Source: Shewanella livingstonensis (GTDB lineage Bacteria > Pseudomonadota > Gammaproteobacteria > Enterobacterales > Shewanellaceae). From it: a stretch of 64,000 nucleotides of DNA. The notes beneath the pieces were generated by a model. That model made no database searches, was not told the DNA's origin, and saw only the letters and a list, made by a program, of their open reading frames with translations. This document shows positions 10,961-18,426 of the stretch, piece by piece. Each line of letters starts with the position of its first letter. The first letter of the stretch is position 1. The DNA lies in the NCBI RefSeq assembly GCF_003855395.1, contig NZ_CP034015.1, positions 3,854,001-3,918,000 on the forward strand, read 5' to 3'. A program made the position numbers and the translations under genes.

Positions 10961-10976
10961 TTAACGTAAACGTCAA
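10961..10976. promoter_or_regulatory. Candidate operator, LiuR-like palindrome
   Basis: TTAACGTAAACGTCAA, a near-perfect 16-bp palindrome (TTGACGT-TT-ACGTTAA on the other strand), lies in the 530-bp AT-rich spacer between divergent thrL (230 bp away) and slyD (285 bp away). It has the same half-site and spacing as the perfect palindrome upstream of gltB at 55451. The shape resembles the operator described for LiuR, a MerR-family regulator of branched-chain amino acid catabolism in Shewanella and relatives. The assignment to LiuR and to the thr operon is inference. No other feature was seen in this spacer. Confidence 0.45.
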
Positions 10977-11260
10977 CCAAATAGCAATGGACAATAAAAC
11001 CTCATATAAACAACAATCTATATTTATACTGATAATATAAAACTAGGAATATGTTGGCTGCAAATAAATTACCTAAATTAATTAAAGCCCTATCAACATG
11101 CATGGCAAGTAAGTTGAGTTATTTTCAACAGCTGCACGAAAAAACATGCAGCATAAGACAAAATGAAAAAAGCTGTGATTGAATAAACAAAAACTGATGT
11201 TAGACATCGCAGCCTGATAGCAAAATACGGTATCATGCACACATTACATTTGGAGGCGAT

Positions 11261-11827
11261 ATGAAAATTACAAAACATGCGGCGGTCACAATTCATTACC
11301 GCTTATCTGATGAACAAGGTTTACTTATTGAAAATTCATTTGATAGTGAACCAATGGTTTACTTACATGGAACTGAAAATTTAATTCCTGGTCTTGAATC
11401 AGTTTTAGAAGGTAAAACCACTGGCGAAAAAGTAGAAGCTGATATCCCTGCAGAACAAGCTTATGGCGAATATCATCCTGGCTTAAAGCAAGAAGTTCCT
11501 GTCAGTGCATTTGGTGATGTCGAAGATATTGTTCCAGGTATGCGTTTTATCGCTGAAACTGAAATGGGCCAACGCCCAGTTCAAGTGATTGAAGTAAAAG
11601 ACGATGTCATTGTTGTTGATGGTAATCACCCGTTAGCAGGTCAATCATTGCATTTTAGTGTTGAAGTGATTGCTGTAAGAGAAGCCACTGCAGAAGAACT
11701 ATCTCATGGTCATATCCATGCGGAAGGCGGTTGTGGTAGTCATGCTCACGGCCATGATCACGATGATGGATCATGTGGCACAGAAAAACCTGGTTGTGAC
11801 GGCAATGGCGGCTGTGGCTGCCGTTAA
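11261..11827 (+). CDS. slyD: FKBP-type peptidyl-prolyl isomerase SlyD
   Basis: Cytoplasmic prolyl isomerase, chaperone and nickel metallochaperone. The N-terminal FKBP core (VTIHYRLSDEQG, YLHGTENLIPGLESVLEG, YGEY) surrounds an insert-in-flap region. The final 40 residues are extremely rich in His, Cys, Gly and Asp (for example HAHGHDHDDGSCG and GGCGCR), the metal-binding tail typical of SlyD. Total length is 188 residues. A GGAGG box sits 5 nt before the ATG. The gene is monocistronic with a terminator at 11916. Confidence 0.95.
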   Translation: MKITKHAAVTIHYRLSDEQGLLIENSFDSEPMVYLHGTENLIPGLESVLEGKTTGEKVEADIPAEQAYGEYHPGLKQEVPVSAFGDVEDIVPGMRFIAETEMGQRPVQVIEVKDDVIVVDGNHPLAGQSLHFSVEVIAVREATAEELSHGHIHAEGGCGSHAHGHDHDDGSCGTEKPGCDGNGGCGCR

Positions 11828-11915
11828 TTAATCCACTAATCAAATATTTGATAAATAATCTTATTTAATGTCCGCGTTAATGTCTATTTGTCAGTAGAAA
11901 GGTTGATAATATACT

Positions 11916-11949
11916 AAGGCATTGTCTAGTCACTAGGCAGTGCCTTTTT
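11916..11949 (+). terminator. Rho-independent terminator of slyD
   Basis: Imperfect stem AAGGCATTGTCTAG / CTAGGCAGTGCCTT followed by TTTTT, about 90 nt downstream of slyD. The two mispaired positions are G-T wobbles or adjacent mismatches. Confidence 0.75.
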
Positions 11950-12084
11950 GTTTGGGTTATAGTTACCCCATTAATCACATCAGTTAATCAGATTTATTGC
12001 AGCTACCGTTAAGGACAACTTGGGGCCGCAATGCTAATTAATTGACTCCCAATATAAAAATTAATACATAGCGACGGAGTGCTT

Positions 12085-12462
12085 ATGTTAATTAAACCAC
12101 TATACGAATTGCTGCCTTTCACTTACATGATTGTAGGTTGTGTCAGTATTTTTCTGCTTGACCCTAATTATGCCCTTATCGCTTCTGTAGTCGTCTATTT
12201 TTACGGTGCACACATCTATAACTTACGCTCAAAAAACCGACGCACAGATCCTAAGCGTAAGCGAAAATCAGGATTAATACCTGAAACTCTCTATGGCTTG
12301 ATGCCATTTATTTACGTATTAATAGCGGTAAGTCTCTATCGTTTTTACCCAAGAGACTCAAGCATACTTTTTGCATTGTGCTTAACCACTTATGGTGGAT
12401 ACCTATTTTTAAGGCGTTTAAGCTATCGTCATCACAGACTACCGCGAAGCATTAGCCAATAA
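12085..12462 (+). CDS. Small membrane protein with internal duplication
   Basis: I do not recognise a named family. The 125-residue protein has two related halves, each beginning LY-x-L-(L/M)-PF-x-Y (residues ~6-14 and ~72-80), continuing through a pair of hydrophobic helices and ending with a YG-x-x-(I/L) turn and an Arg/Lys/His-rich tail. It is therefore probably a four-helix inner-membrane protein from a tandem duplication, with basic loops (SKNRRTDPKRKRK) on the cytoplasmic side. The ATG at 12085 is preceded by GGAG; a GTG six bases earlier sits on that box. It is isolated between slyD and convergent trpR. Confidence 0.7.
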   Translation: MLIKPLYELLPFTYMIVGCVSIFLLDPNYALIASVVVYFYGAHIYNLRSKNRRTDPKRKRKSGLIPETLYGLMPFIYVLIAVSLYRFYPRDSSILFALCLTTYGGYLFLRRLSYRHHRLPRSISQ

Positions 12463-12607
12463 ACTGTTTTTTATTTAAAAAAAGCAAAATTATTGCATAT
12501 TAACTTAATATCATATTGATTAATAAAGACTAATTATGATTATAAGTAACTCAAAACTTGGTTAACTAAAGCTTATGAGTGTTCGAACGGCACCATTTAT
12601 AATGTAA

Positions 12608-12645
12608 AACAGCCCAATAAGTGGCGTATCACTTATTGGGCTGTT
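12608..12645. repeat. Perfect 16-bp inverted repeat
   Basis: AACAGCCCAATAAGTG and its exact complement are separated by a 6-nt loop (GCGTAT). It lies between the convergent membrane-protein gene and trpR. No T run follows on either strand, so it is not a textbook terminator, though it could act as a bidirectional transcription or RNA-decay barrier. The rest of the 12463-12765 gap holds only a short TAGG-type microsatellite near 12725-12748. Confidence 0.75.
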
Positions 12646-12765
12646 GGCAAAATATTATTGACCATTACTATATAAACAATGTTTGTAGCGAAAGACTTAG
12701 CAGCGACTCGCCACGAGTCATTTATGTAGGTAAGTAGGTAGGTAAGAAGAATTAGCAATAAATTA

Positions 12766-13047
12766 TTACTCGTCCAAAATCAAATTCTTAACTAGCTCTC
12801 TTTGATTTATAGGCATATTTTTCAAATAATTAGAACACCGCGTGATCGTTGCAATACTGACTTGGTGTTCTGTAGCAATTTGTCTTTGGCTCAACTCCCC
12901 TGCTAATAACGTTTGAAACACCTGCAAGCGGCCAGAAACAGCACTGCGCTCTTCTTCTGTTAATAATAATTGAAACAACACAGACAAATCATCCTCATTT
13001 GCATGGGTCAATATTTTCTCTACTACTACATTCCAATTGGCACGCAT
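12766..13047 (-). CDS. trpR: Trp operon repressor
   Basis: Tryptophan-activated DNA-binding repressor of tryptophan biosynthesis genes. The 93-residue all-helical protein carries the characteristic helix-turn-helix SQRQIATEHQVSIATITRCSNYL near residues 53-75 and the conserved LLTEEER and GRLQVFQTLL segments; the E. coli protein has 108 residues. It is a single gene, here inside a region rich in aromatic amino acid genes (pheA, aroF, tyrA within 8 kb). Confidence 0.93.
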   Translation of the reverse strand: MRANWNVVVEKILTHANEDDLSVLFQLLLTEEERSAVSGRLQVFQTLLAGELSQRQIATEHQVSIATITRCSNYLKNMPINQRELVKNLILDE

Positions 13048-13313
13048 TGTTTTTCTCTTTTTAGTAATGCCTAAACATTACAAGTGTATCAAGTAACTAG
13101 GCTGACTTGCAAAGCCGCTCTCAAAAACAAGTAATGAAACATATCGCAAAATGATAATAAAATTGTGTAGAATAAACATTAATACCCTATAGCTTAACGC
13201 TAAATATTTGGCTACACGGCAAACGTTAATATAATAGCTTAATATTTAGCATAACTAAGTGAGTATTAGTGCTTATGGAACCGGTACCATCCACAAAAAA
13301 GTGAAGGATAACA

Positions 13314-13763
13314 ATGAAAAAGATAATACTAACCGTTGCAGTAACCGCAATGATGATCCCAGCTGTATTTGCAAATAACTTCGAAGAAACTGCTGATGCA
13401 ATTGAATACCGCCAAGCAGCTTTTGGCCTAATTGCTTATAACTTTGGTGATATGGGCGCAATGCTAAAAGGTAAAAAACCTTTTGATGCAGCCATTTTTA
13501 GTGCCAGAGCAGATAATGTTGCCGCACTATCAAAAATACCACATGAAGGTTTTATTGCCGGTTCTGATAAAGGCGATACCGAAGCGCTAGCAAAGATCTG
13601 GCAAGACAAGGCGGACTTTGATAGCAAGATGACGGCATTTCAAGATAATGCAGCAGCATTAGCTGTTGCAGCTAAATCAAGCGATCGAAACAACATCAAA
13701 CAAGCTTTTGCTAACACAGGTAAAAGCTGTAAAGGTTGCCACGACGTTTACAAAAAAGACTAA
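13314..13763 (+). CDS. Cytochrome c'
   Basis: Periplasmic four-helix-bundle heme protein that binds nitric oxide or other gases. A Sec signal peptide (MKKIILTVAVTAMMIPAVFA) precedes a 129-residue mature protein. The single heme site CKGCH is near the C-terminus (C139, C142, H143), which is diagnostic for class II cytochromes c. An AAGGA box precedes the ATG. Its convergent neighbour encodes a cytochrome b561, a plausible electron-transfer partner. No operator for a nitric-oxide sensor could be identified upstream. Confidence 0.93.
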   Translation: MKKIILTVAVTAMMIPAVFANNFEETADAIEYRQAAFGLIAYNFGDMGAMLKGKKPFDAAIFSARADNVAALSKIPHEGFIAGSDKGDTEALAKIWQDKADFDSKMTAFQDNAAALAVAAKSSDRNNIKQAFANTGKSCKGCHDVYKKD

Positions 13764-13839
13764 ATTTATAAGCCACCGAGCGACTTCGATATCTGATACT
13801 TAGTTATAACTAATAAGTCGTTCTATAGTCAAAATGATT

Positions 13840-13865
13840 AGAGCCCATGTATGTGGGCTTTTTTA
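13840..13865 (+). terminator. Rho-independent terminator of the cytochrome c' gene
   Basis: Stem AGCCCA / TGGGCT with a TGTATG loop followed by TTTTTT, between the convergent cytochrome genes. Confidence 0.8.
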
Positions 13866-13886
13866 TTGGCTTTTACTCATATTAAT

Positions 13887-14552
13887 TTATAAATAGCTAA
13901 CAACTGGTTCAAGCAACCACCACCAAACAAATGCAAATATAACAGACACAATAACTAACGCTAACCAAGATGAGCGTAGAATAGGTGACCTTAATTGCTG
14001 ATTAACCTGCTTATAACCACTAAACATCGCTTTGAGTATGTTGTCACCTTTAACCACATGCACGACAACCGCAATGATATGGACTGCAGTCATAGCTAAA
14101 ATAATATTAAAATTTGTTTTATGTAGCCAAGTTAGCCATCCTGCGGTTTCTGACGAGACAAGATGCATCAATGGGCCTTCAGTAAAAATATCATCAGTAG
14201 TAAACAACCCTGTTGTTAATTGCAACACAAGGATACTGAGCAACACAATCACCATATAACCACCTAAAGGATTATGACCAAGTGATAATGGTTTGGGATG
14301 AGATTTTGCATAAGCAATCACTTTTTTAGGTGAAACAAAAAAGCCGCTAAACTTAGACGTCTCGCTACCGAAAAACCCCCAAATCAACCTAAATGCAATC
14401 AGAGTCATTAATAGATATGCTAATACCATATGCCACTGCATTTCACCTATATCTGCGGTCCACCATAACCCACTAAGTAAACACACCATGGTCCAGTGAA
14501 ATAAACGGGTTGGAAAATCCCACACCTTTATTTTATGTTGATCTATACTCAT
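13887..14552 (-). CDS. Cytochrome b561-family membrane protein
   Basis: Inner-membrane di-heme b-type cytochrome of the bacterial cytochrome b561 / Ni-Fe hydrogenase cytochrome b group. The 221-residue protein starts with the hallmark VWDFPTRLFHW motif (first heme histidine), has about five hydrophobic segments and further candidate heme histidines in W-H-M-V, HNPLGG, LHKTNFN and AVHIIAVVVH. The convergent cytochrome c' gene suggests that this protein moves electrons between the quinone pool and a periplasmic c-type cytochrome; that pairing is inference. The start is the first ATG and gives a full-length family member. Confidence 0.88.
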   Translation of the reverse strand: MSIDQHKIKVWDFPTRLFHWTMVCLLSGLWWTADIGEMQWHMVLAYLLMTLIAFRLIWGFFGSETSKFSGFFVSPKKVIAYAKSHPKPLSLGHNPLGGYMVIVLLSILVLQLTTGLFTTDDIFTEGPLMHLVSSETAGWLTWLHKTNFNIILAMTAVHIIAVVVHVVKGDNILKAMFSGYKQVNQQLRSPILRSSWLALVIVSVIFAFVWWWLLEPVVSYL

Positions 14553-14707
14553 TAATAGCTGCTCATATAAATTTGCTTATGAGTTGATTATAAGCGAATC
14601 AAAAACGAATTAAATCACATCTATAACAGTAATGTGCTTAATAGGAAAAATGTTTGGCCTAAAGATAGAATGGGAACTACAGTATTGTGTTACTTAGGAG
14701 GAGTAAA

Positions 14708-14884
14708 ATGTCGATTTATCACCTTATTAGTAACGAAAAAGATAATTTAGCATCAACTTATCCAATCAAATATGAGCCTATATCCACAGTATTACAAGTC
14801 TCTTTTATGCACTTTTTGTCCAAAACGTCTAGGAGATCAAATATGCAGCTCCCAATATTAATAGTCAGCAAAAGTGTGATTTAG
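14708..14884 (+). CDS. Possible small ORF upstream of raiA
   Basis: A 58-residue ORF of unknown function. The main support is a very strong ribosome binding site (TAGGAGGAG) 6 nt before the ATG. Inside it, a second in-frame ATG at 14842 also has a good box (AGGAGATC) and would make a 13-residue peptide. The stop codon falls inside the CRP-like site of raiA. The translated sequence shows no domain and has ordinary composition. It could be a real small protein, a leader ORF, or chance. Confidence 0.35.
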   Translation: MSIYHLISNEKDNLASTYPIKYEPISTVLQVSFMHFLSKTSRRSNMQLPILIVSKSVI

Positions 14885-14890
14885 ATCACT
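14875..14890 (+). promoter_or_regulatory. CRP-like binding site upstream of raiA
   Basis: TGTGATTTAGATCACT matches the CRP consensus TGTGA-N6-TCACA at nine of ten conserved positions. It lies about 60 bp upstream of the raiA start codon, a position suited to activation. In E. coli raiA is known to be cAMP-CRP dependent, so conserved control is plausible. Confidence 0.7.
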
Positions 14891-14948
14891 ATTTTTATAG
14901 TTAACCTTGGTAATCTAGAGTTAAGCAAACAACAAGAAGGTTCTAAAT

Positions 14949-15302
14949 ATGCTGAAAATCACTAGCAAACAACTTGAAGTCACTGCCCTTATCCGTGAAC
15001 GTATTGAAGGACGATTAGAGAAATTAAGTCGACATGATATTCAATTAATTAACCCACACGTTATTATCACTCAAGAAAAGCAGTTATTTAAAATAGAGGC
15101 ATCAGTTGGATTACCTAGTGGAGATTTATTCGCCCAGGCAAAAAGTGAAAACCTATACGCAGCAATTACTGCAATGGGACAAAAGCTGGAAAAACAGCTA
15201 AATCGCCTGACCCATAAACCCCAGGCTCAACGCCACGTATCATTACCCAATGACACAGAAAGCGAATTTGAGTATGTCTATAAGGAGGAAACCGCCGCTT
15301 GA
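14949..15302 (+). CDS. raiA: Ribosome hibernation/stress factor RaiA (YfiA)
   Basis: Binds the 30S decoding centre under stress or in stationary phase, blocking translation and 100S dimer formation. The 117-residue protein has the beta-alpha-beta-beta-beta-alpha fold signature: KITSKQLEVTALIRERIEGRLEKLSRHD, IEASVGLPSGDLFAQAKSENLYAAI and KLEKQLNRLTHK, then a short acidic tail like E. coli RaiA. An AGAAGG box precedes the ATG. It sits directly upstream of pheL-pheA, the same order as in E. coli, and has a CRP-like site and its own terminator. Confidence 0.93.
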   Translation: MLKITSKQLEVTALIRERIEGRLEKLSRHDIQLINPHVIITQEKQLFKIEASVGLPSGDLFAQAKSENLYAAITAMGQKLEKQLNRLTHKPQAQRHVSLPNDTESEFEYVYKEETAA

Positions 15303-15320
15303 TATTATTTATCTCTCACC

Positions 15321-15348
15321 AGCGCACCTTCGGGTGCGCTTTCTTTTG
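15321..15348 (+). terminator. Rho-independent terminator of raiA
   Basis: Perfect stem AGCGCACC / GGTGCGCT with a stable TTCG tetraloop and a T-rich tail, 18 nt after raiA. Confidence 0.88.
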
Positions 15349-15424
15349 TCGACTTTTCAATATCCAACACCTAGATGAGTAAATTTATATTGACAGTCGT
15401 CTATCAGAGCTTTAGTTTTAAGCC

Positions 15425-15499
15425 ATGAACAAAAATATATTCAGCTTTTTTATTTTCTTTTTTACTCAGCCCACCCCCGGAGGCGGATTTTCTGTGTAA
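15425..15499 (+). CDS. pheL: pheA leader peptide
   Basis: A 24-residue ORF with seven phenylalanine codons, six of them clustered (FSFFIFFF), comparable to E. coli PheL (PFFFAFFFTF). It lies 108 nt upstream of pheA and is followed by a transcription attenuator. Ribosome stalling at the Phe codons would sense charged tRNA-Phe. The segment GGAGGC overlapping its 3' part (15479-15484) can pair with GCCTCC of the attenuator stem (15522-15527), giving an antiterminator. Confidence 0.92.
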   Translation: MNKNIFSFFIFFFTQPTPGGGFSV

Positions 15500-15518
15500 A
15501 AACGAAATTGAAAATTCT

Positions 15519-15546
15519 AAAGCCTCCCAACTGGGAGGCTTTTTTG
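15519..15546 (+). terminator. Transcription attenuator of pheA
   Basis: Stem AAGCCTCCC / GGGAGGCTT with a 4-nt loop and a T run, 20 nt after the pheL stop codon and 60 nt before pheA. The competing upstream GGAGGC makes it a switchable terminator. Confidence 0.9.
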
Positions 15547-15606
15547 TCTTATAAACACTGCTGTATGTACTCGTACGTCAGTTTGTAGCGTTACATTGAG
15601 GTCTAT

Positions 15607-17553
15607 ATGCAAAAACCACCCGCGTTAAGTCAAACTCGTGAGCAGATAACGGCTCTTGATAAAGCGCTATTAGAGTTGTTATCTAAACGCCGCCAATTGA
15701 GCTTAAACGTTGCACGCAGCAAAGAAATAAATGTTAGACCCATTCGAGACACACAAAGAGAAAAAGAACTGCTTGAGAGACTCGTACTACAAGGGAGGGA
15801 GCAAGGGCTTGATGCTCACTTTGTGATATCTCTTTACCAAAGTATTATTGAAGATTCAGTTTTATTTCAACAGACTTACCTTCATGGTAGAGCAAATCCA
15901 GAGACTCAAAAACAACAATACACAGTGGCTTATTTAGGTGCGAAGGGGTCTTATTCATACTTAGCTGCCAGCCGTTACTGTTCACGACGCCAAGTAGACA
16001 TGCTTGATTTTGGTTGCAAAAGCTTTGATGACATCGTTAACGCTGTTGAATCTGGCCATGCTGATTATGGCTTTTTACCAATTGAGAACACCTCGTCAGG
16101 ATCGATTAATGAAGTGTATGACGTACTGCAACATACTACATTATCGATTGTAGGCGAAACCACTATTGAAGTGAGTCATTGCTTACTCACTAAACCAGAC
16201 AGCAAGATAACTGATATCAAAACTATCTACGCTCATCCGCAGCCGATCAGTCAATGTAGTCGTTATTTAAACCAGCACCCAAATATTAAACTAGAATATT
16301 GCTCAAGTAGTGCTGAGGCCATGACAAAAGTTATCGAAACAAGCGGCCACACGGCAGCTGCGATAGGCAGTGCTGAAGGTGGAGCGCTATACCAACTGAT
16401 GGCAATGGAACAAGGTTTAGCAAACCAAAAAATTAACCAAAGCCGTTTTATTGTTGTAGCCAGAAAAGCCTCTGCTGTTCCTGCTCAACTCCCCGCTAAA
16501 ACAACCTTAATCATGGCAACAGGACAAAAACCAGGAGCATTAGTAGAAGCATTACTCGTACTTAAAGCACATAACTTAAATATGAGTAAATTAGAATCCC
16601 GTCCTATCCCTGGTACTCCATGGGAAGAGATGTTTTACCTCGATATTGATGGCAACTTAGCGACTACAGAGGTACAGCAGGCGATTAAAGAGCTAGAGCG
16701 TCTAACCCGTTTTATTAAAGTCTTAGGCTGCTACCCCTGTGAAACAGTTAAACCAACACAATTATCGCAGGCGCAGTTATTAATTGAGCCAGATAGTTCA
16801 AAACAAGAACTAATCAAGCCTTTACCAATCAGCCAAGCTAAACATTCACGCGACTATAAACCACAAGATACTCACCTATTCTGTCAACACTTACAAATAG
16901 GTGCCGGACAATTTAGCATATCACAACAAATTAACTTACCGATAGATAATACCGAACTAGCCACCAGAGCCAAGATTATTAAAGAATCAGGCTTTCAAGC
17001 CATTGTGCTTAATGACTTAAAACAACAACTCAATGAACAAGAGTTAAAACGACATGCACAGGTCATTGAGCAAGCTGGGTTAATATGCATAATGCAAATA
17101 GATCAAGAACAAGAATTTGCCATAGCGAGCCAATTAGCAGATATGTTGATATTAAGCGGTAAACAAATGTATAACCCAGACATGCTAACCTTAATTGGTT
17201 CTGTCAATTTACCGGTACTACTAGAACGAAACACGATGGCTAGTATCGATGATTGGTTACAAGCAGCTGACGCAGTCCTTAGCCAAGGAAATCAACAACT
17301 AGGTTTATGTGAGTCAGGCGTGCGTAGTTTCACTCACCCAGAACAGTTAAGCCTCGATTTAGCAGGGTTGGTTGAAATAAAATCTCGCAGTCATTTACCG
17401 ATTATCGTTAATACCAGTTTTAGCCGTAATACTGCACTACTTAACTCTACTGCAATTGCAGTTAAACAGCTAAAAGGCGATGGTATTATTATTATGCATC
17501 AAGATAAATTTTCGCATACTGAATTACTCCACGATTTATACCAGACAGATTAA
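15607..17553 (+). CDS. pheA: Chorismate mutase / prephenate dehydratase with a C-terminal DAHP-synthase-like domain
   Basis: Makes phenylpyruvate from chorismate. Domains: AroQ chorismate mutase (residues 1-90), prephenate dehydratase (105-285, with IENTSSGSINEVYD), ACT regulatory domain (about 298-375, with GALVEAL and ESRPIPGTPWEEMF). E. coli PheA stops here at 386 residues; this one has 648. Residues 424-610 follow the core of type I-beta DAHP synthase: ADMLILSGKQM for ADILQIGARNM, PVLLERNTM for PVLLKRG, LCESGVRSF for LCERGIRTF, SHLPIIVNTSF for SHLPVIVDPSH. The Lys, Arg, Asp and His of those motifs are replaced, so the tail is probably non-catalytic, perhaps regulatory. Control is by the pheL attenuator. 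Confidence 0.95.
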   Translation: MQKPPALSQTREQITALDKALLELLSKRRQLSLNVARSKEINVRPIRDTQREKELLERLVLQGREQGLDAHFVISLYQSIIEDSVLFQQTYLHGRANPETQKQQYTVAYLGAKGSYSYLAASRYCSRRQVDMLDFGCKSFDDIVNAVESGHADYGFLPIENTSSGSINEVYDVLQHTTLSIVGETTIEVSHCLLTKPDSKITDIKTIYAHPQPISQCSRYLNQHPNIKLEYCSSSAEAMTKVIETSGHTAAAIGSAEGGALYQLMAMEQGLANQKINQSRFIVVARKASAVPAQLPAKTTLIMATGQKPGALVEALLVLKAHNLNMSKLESRPIPGTPWEEMFYLDIDGNLATTEVQQAIKELERLTRFIKVLGCYPCETVKPTQLSQAQLLIEPDSSKQELIKPLPISQAKHSRDYKPQDTHLFCQHLQIGAGQFSISQQINLPIDNTELATRAKIIKESGFQAIVLNDLKQQLNEQELKRHAQVIEQAGLICIMQIDQEQEFAIASQLADMLILSGKQMYNPDMLTLIGSVNLPVLLERNTMASIDDWLQAADAVLSQGNQQLGLCESGVRSFTHPEQLSLDLAGLVEIKSRSHLPIIVNTSFSRNTALLNSTAIAVKQLKGDGIIIMHQDKFSHTELLHDLYQTD

Positions 17554-17565
17554 AGCATGTTCTAT

Positions 17566-17832
17566 TAGGGCCTGTTGATCTTTCAAGGTTATTTTTGCAG
17601 CGAATTGTTGGCCATTTGTACAAGGCAGAGACTTTGAGGTGTAGTTATTCTACATAAAAAGTCGATAACACAGTAAAAATGGCCAACAAACGCTGCCCGA
17701 AGGGTTCGGCTAAAAACGTTTTACTCTTTGTTGAATGCATTTTGCTTAGATGACTAGGCATCAATCCATTCGCCTCGATTAAAACGTTTTTAACTCGAAC
17801 AAAATTCAACCAGCAAAGATCAACAGGCCCTA
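17566..17832. repeat. MITE-like structured repeat, copy 1
   Basis: A 267-bp element between pheA and a minus-strand gene, bounded by TA and by terminal inverted repeats (TAGGGCCTGTTGATCTTT at each end, read inward). Inside are nested hairpins: GTTGGCCATTT (17607) with AAATGGCCAAC (17677), GACTTT with AAAGTC, GTAG with CTAC, and TAAAAACGTTTTA with TAAAACGTTTTTA near the right end. It carries no ORF of its own. A diverged second copy lies at 33979-34272. The TA ends suggest duplication of a TA target, as for Tc1/mariner or IS630-type transposition, but no matching transposase is in the window. Confidence 0.85.
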
Positions 17833-17887
17833 GGATAAGAAGCGATTATTAAATCGATTTTGCTCACTAGACTTGAAGTAAACTCAA

Positions 17888-17921
17888 TAAAAATGCCGAG
17901 ATATTATCTCGGCATTTTTAT
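17888..17921. terminator. Bidirectional Rho-independent terminator
   Basis: AAAAATGCCGAGATA / TATCTCGGCATTTTT, a long near-perfect stem between convergent pheA and the minus-strand membrane gene. The A and T runs at both ends let it work in either direction. Confidence 0.88.
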
Positions 17922-17950
17922 TAGACCATTACAGCGCACATCATCTTTAC

Positions 17951-18295
17951 TTAAACAGCAATACCATCATTAAGGCTAATCCAACCTTTAAAAATACGAT
18001 AACTAAACCAACTAACACCCAGGATGTACATTGGTAAACTTAACCATAACGGACTTAACCAATAACCTGCAATAAAAAATGGACATAAACCAATTATGCT
18101 CATGCGTTGCCAACGTAAATGACTACCCAAAACGGAATTTGGATTGATATTTTTCTGAATTAAATTAAACCATAAACTCAACAATACGGGGACAAAAAAT
18201 AATGGGAAAGCACTCATTAGACCGTAAAGAAAATGCCCTAAGGAATTATCTTCAACCTGTTGAACAGGCAGCGTATTCGATGGCATCATCGACAT
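17951..18295 (-). CDS. Small predicted membrane protein
   Basis: A 114-residue protein with three hydrophobic segments (about residues 25-45, 66-85 and 88-105). The order of a LGHFLYGLMSAFP segment, a first helix, then a SHLRWQ motif and further helices resembles the uncharacterised DUF4870/COG3671 group of small membrane proteins. No catalytic motif is visible and the function is unknown. It lies downstream of tyrA on the same strand, 131 nt away, so it could be a distal gene of aroF-tyrA, but nothing shows a functional link. Confidence 0.65.
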   Translation of the reverse strand: MSMMPSNTLPVQQVEDNSLGHFLYGLMSAFPLFFVPVLLSLWFNLIQKNINPNSVLGSHLRWQRMSIIGLCPFFIAGYWLSPLWLSLPMYILGVSWFSYRIFKGWISLNDGIAV

Positions 18296-18426
18296 AAGGT
18301 ATCCTCCAAATACAACTAAGTTTACTGAGCTAACATGGCATTATTTTACTATAGTGCTAGATAAACATAAGCTTTGTGTCACTATTTCGCAATATTTAGA
18401 TCCATTAATAATGCTTTATGTAAAAG

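Noticed and set aside
13088..13112. TrpR self-operator upstream of trpR
   Set aside because: Only one CTAGTT half-site is present; the other half of the palindrome matches poorly.
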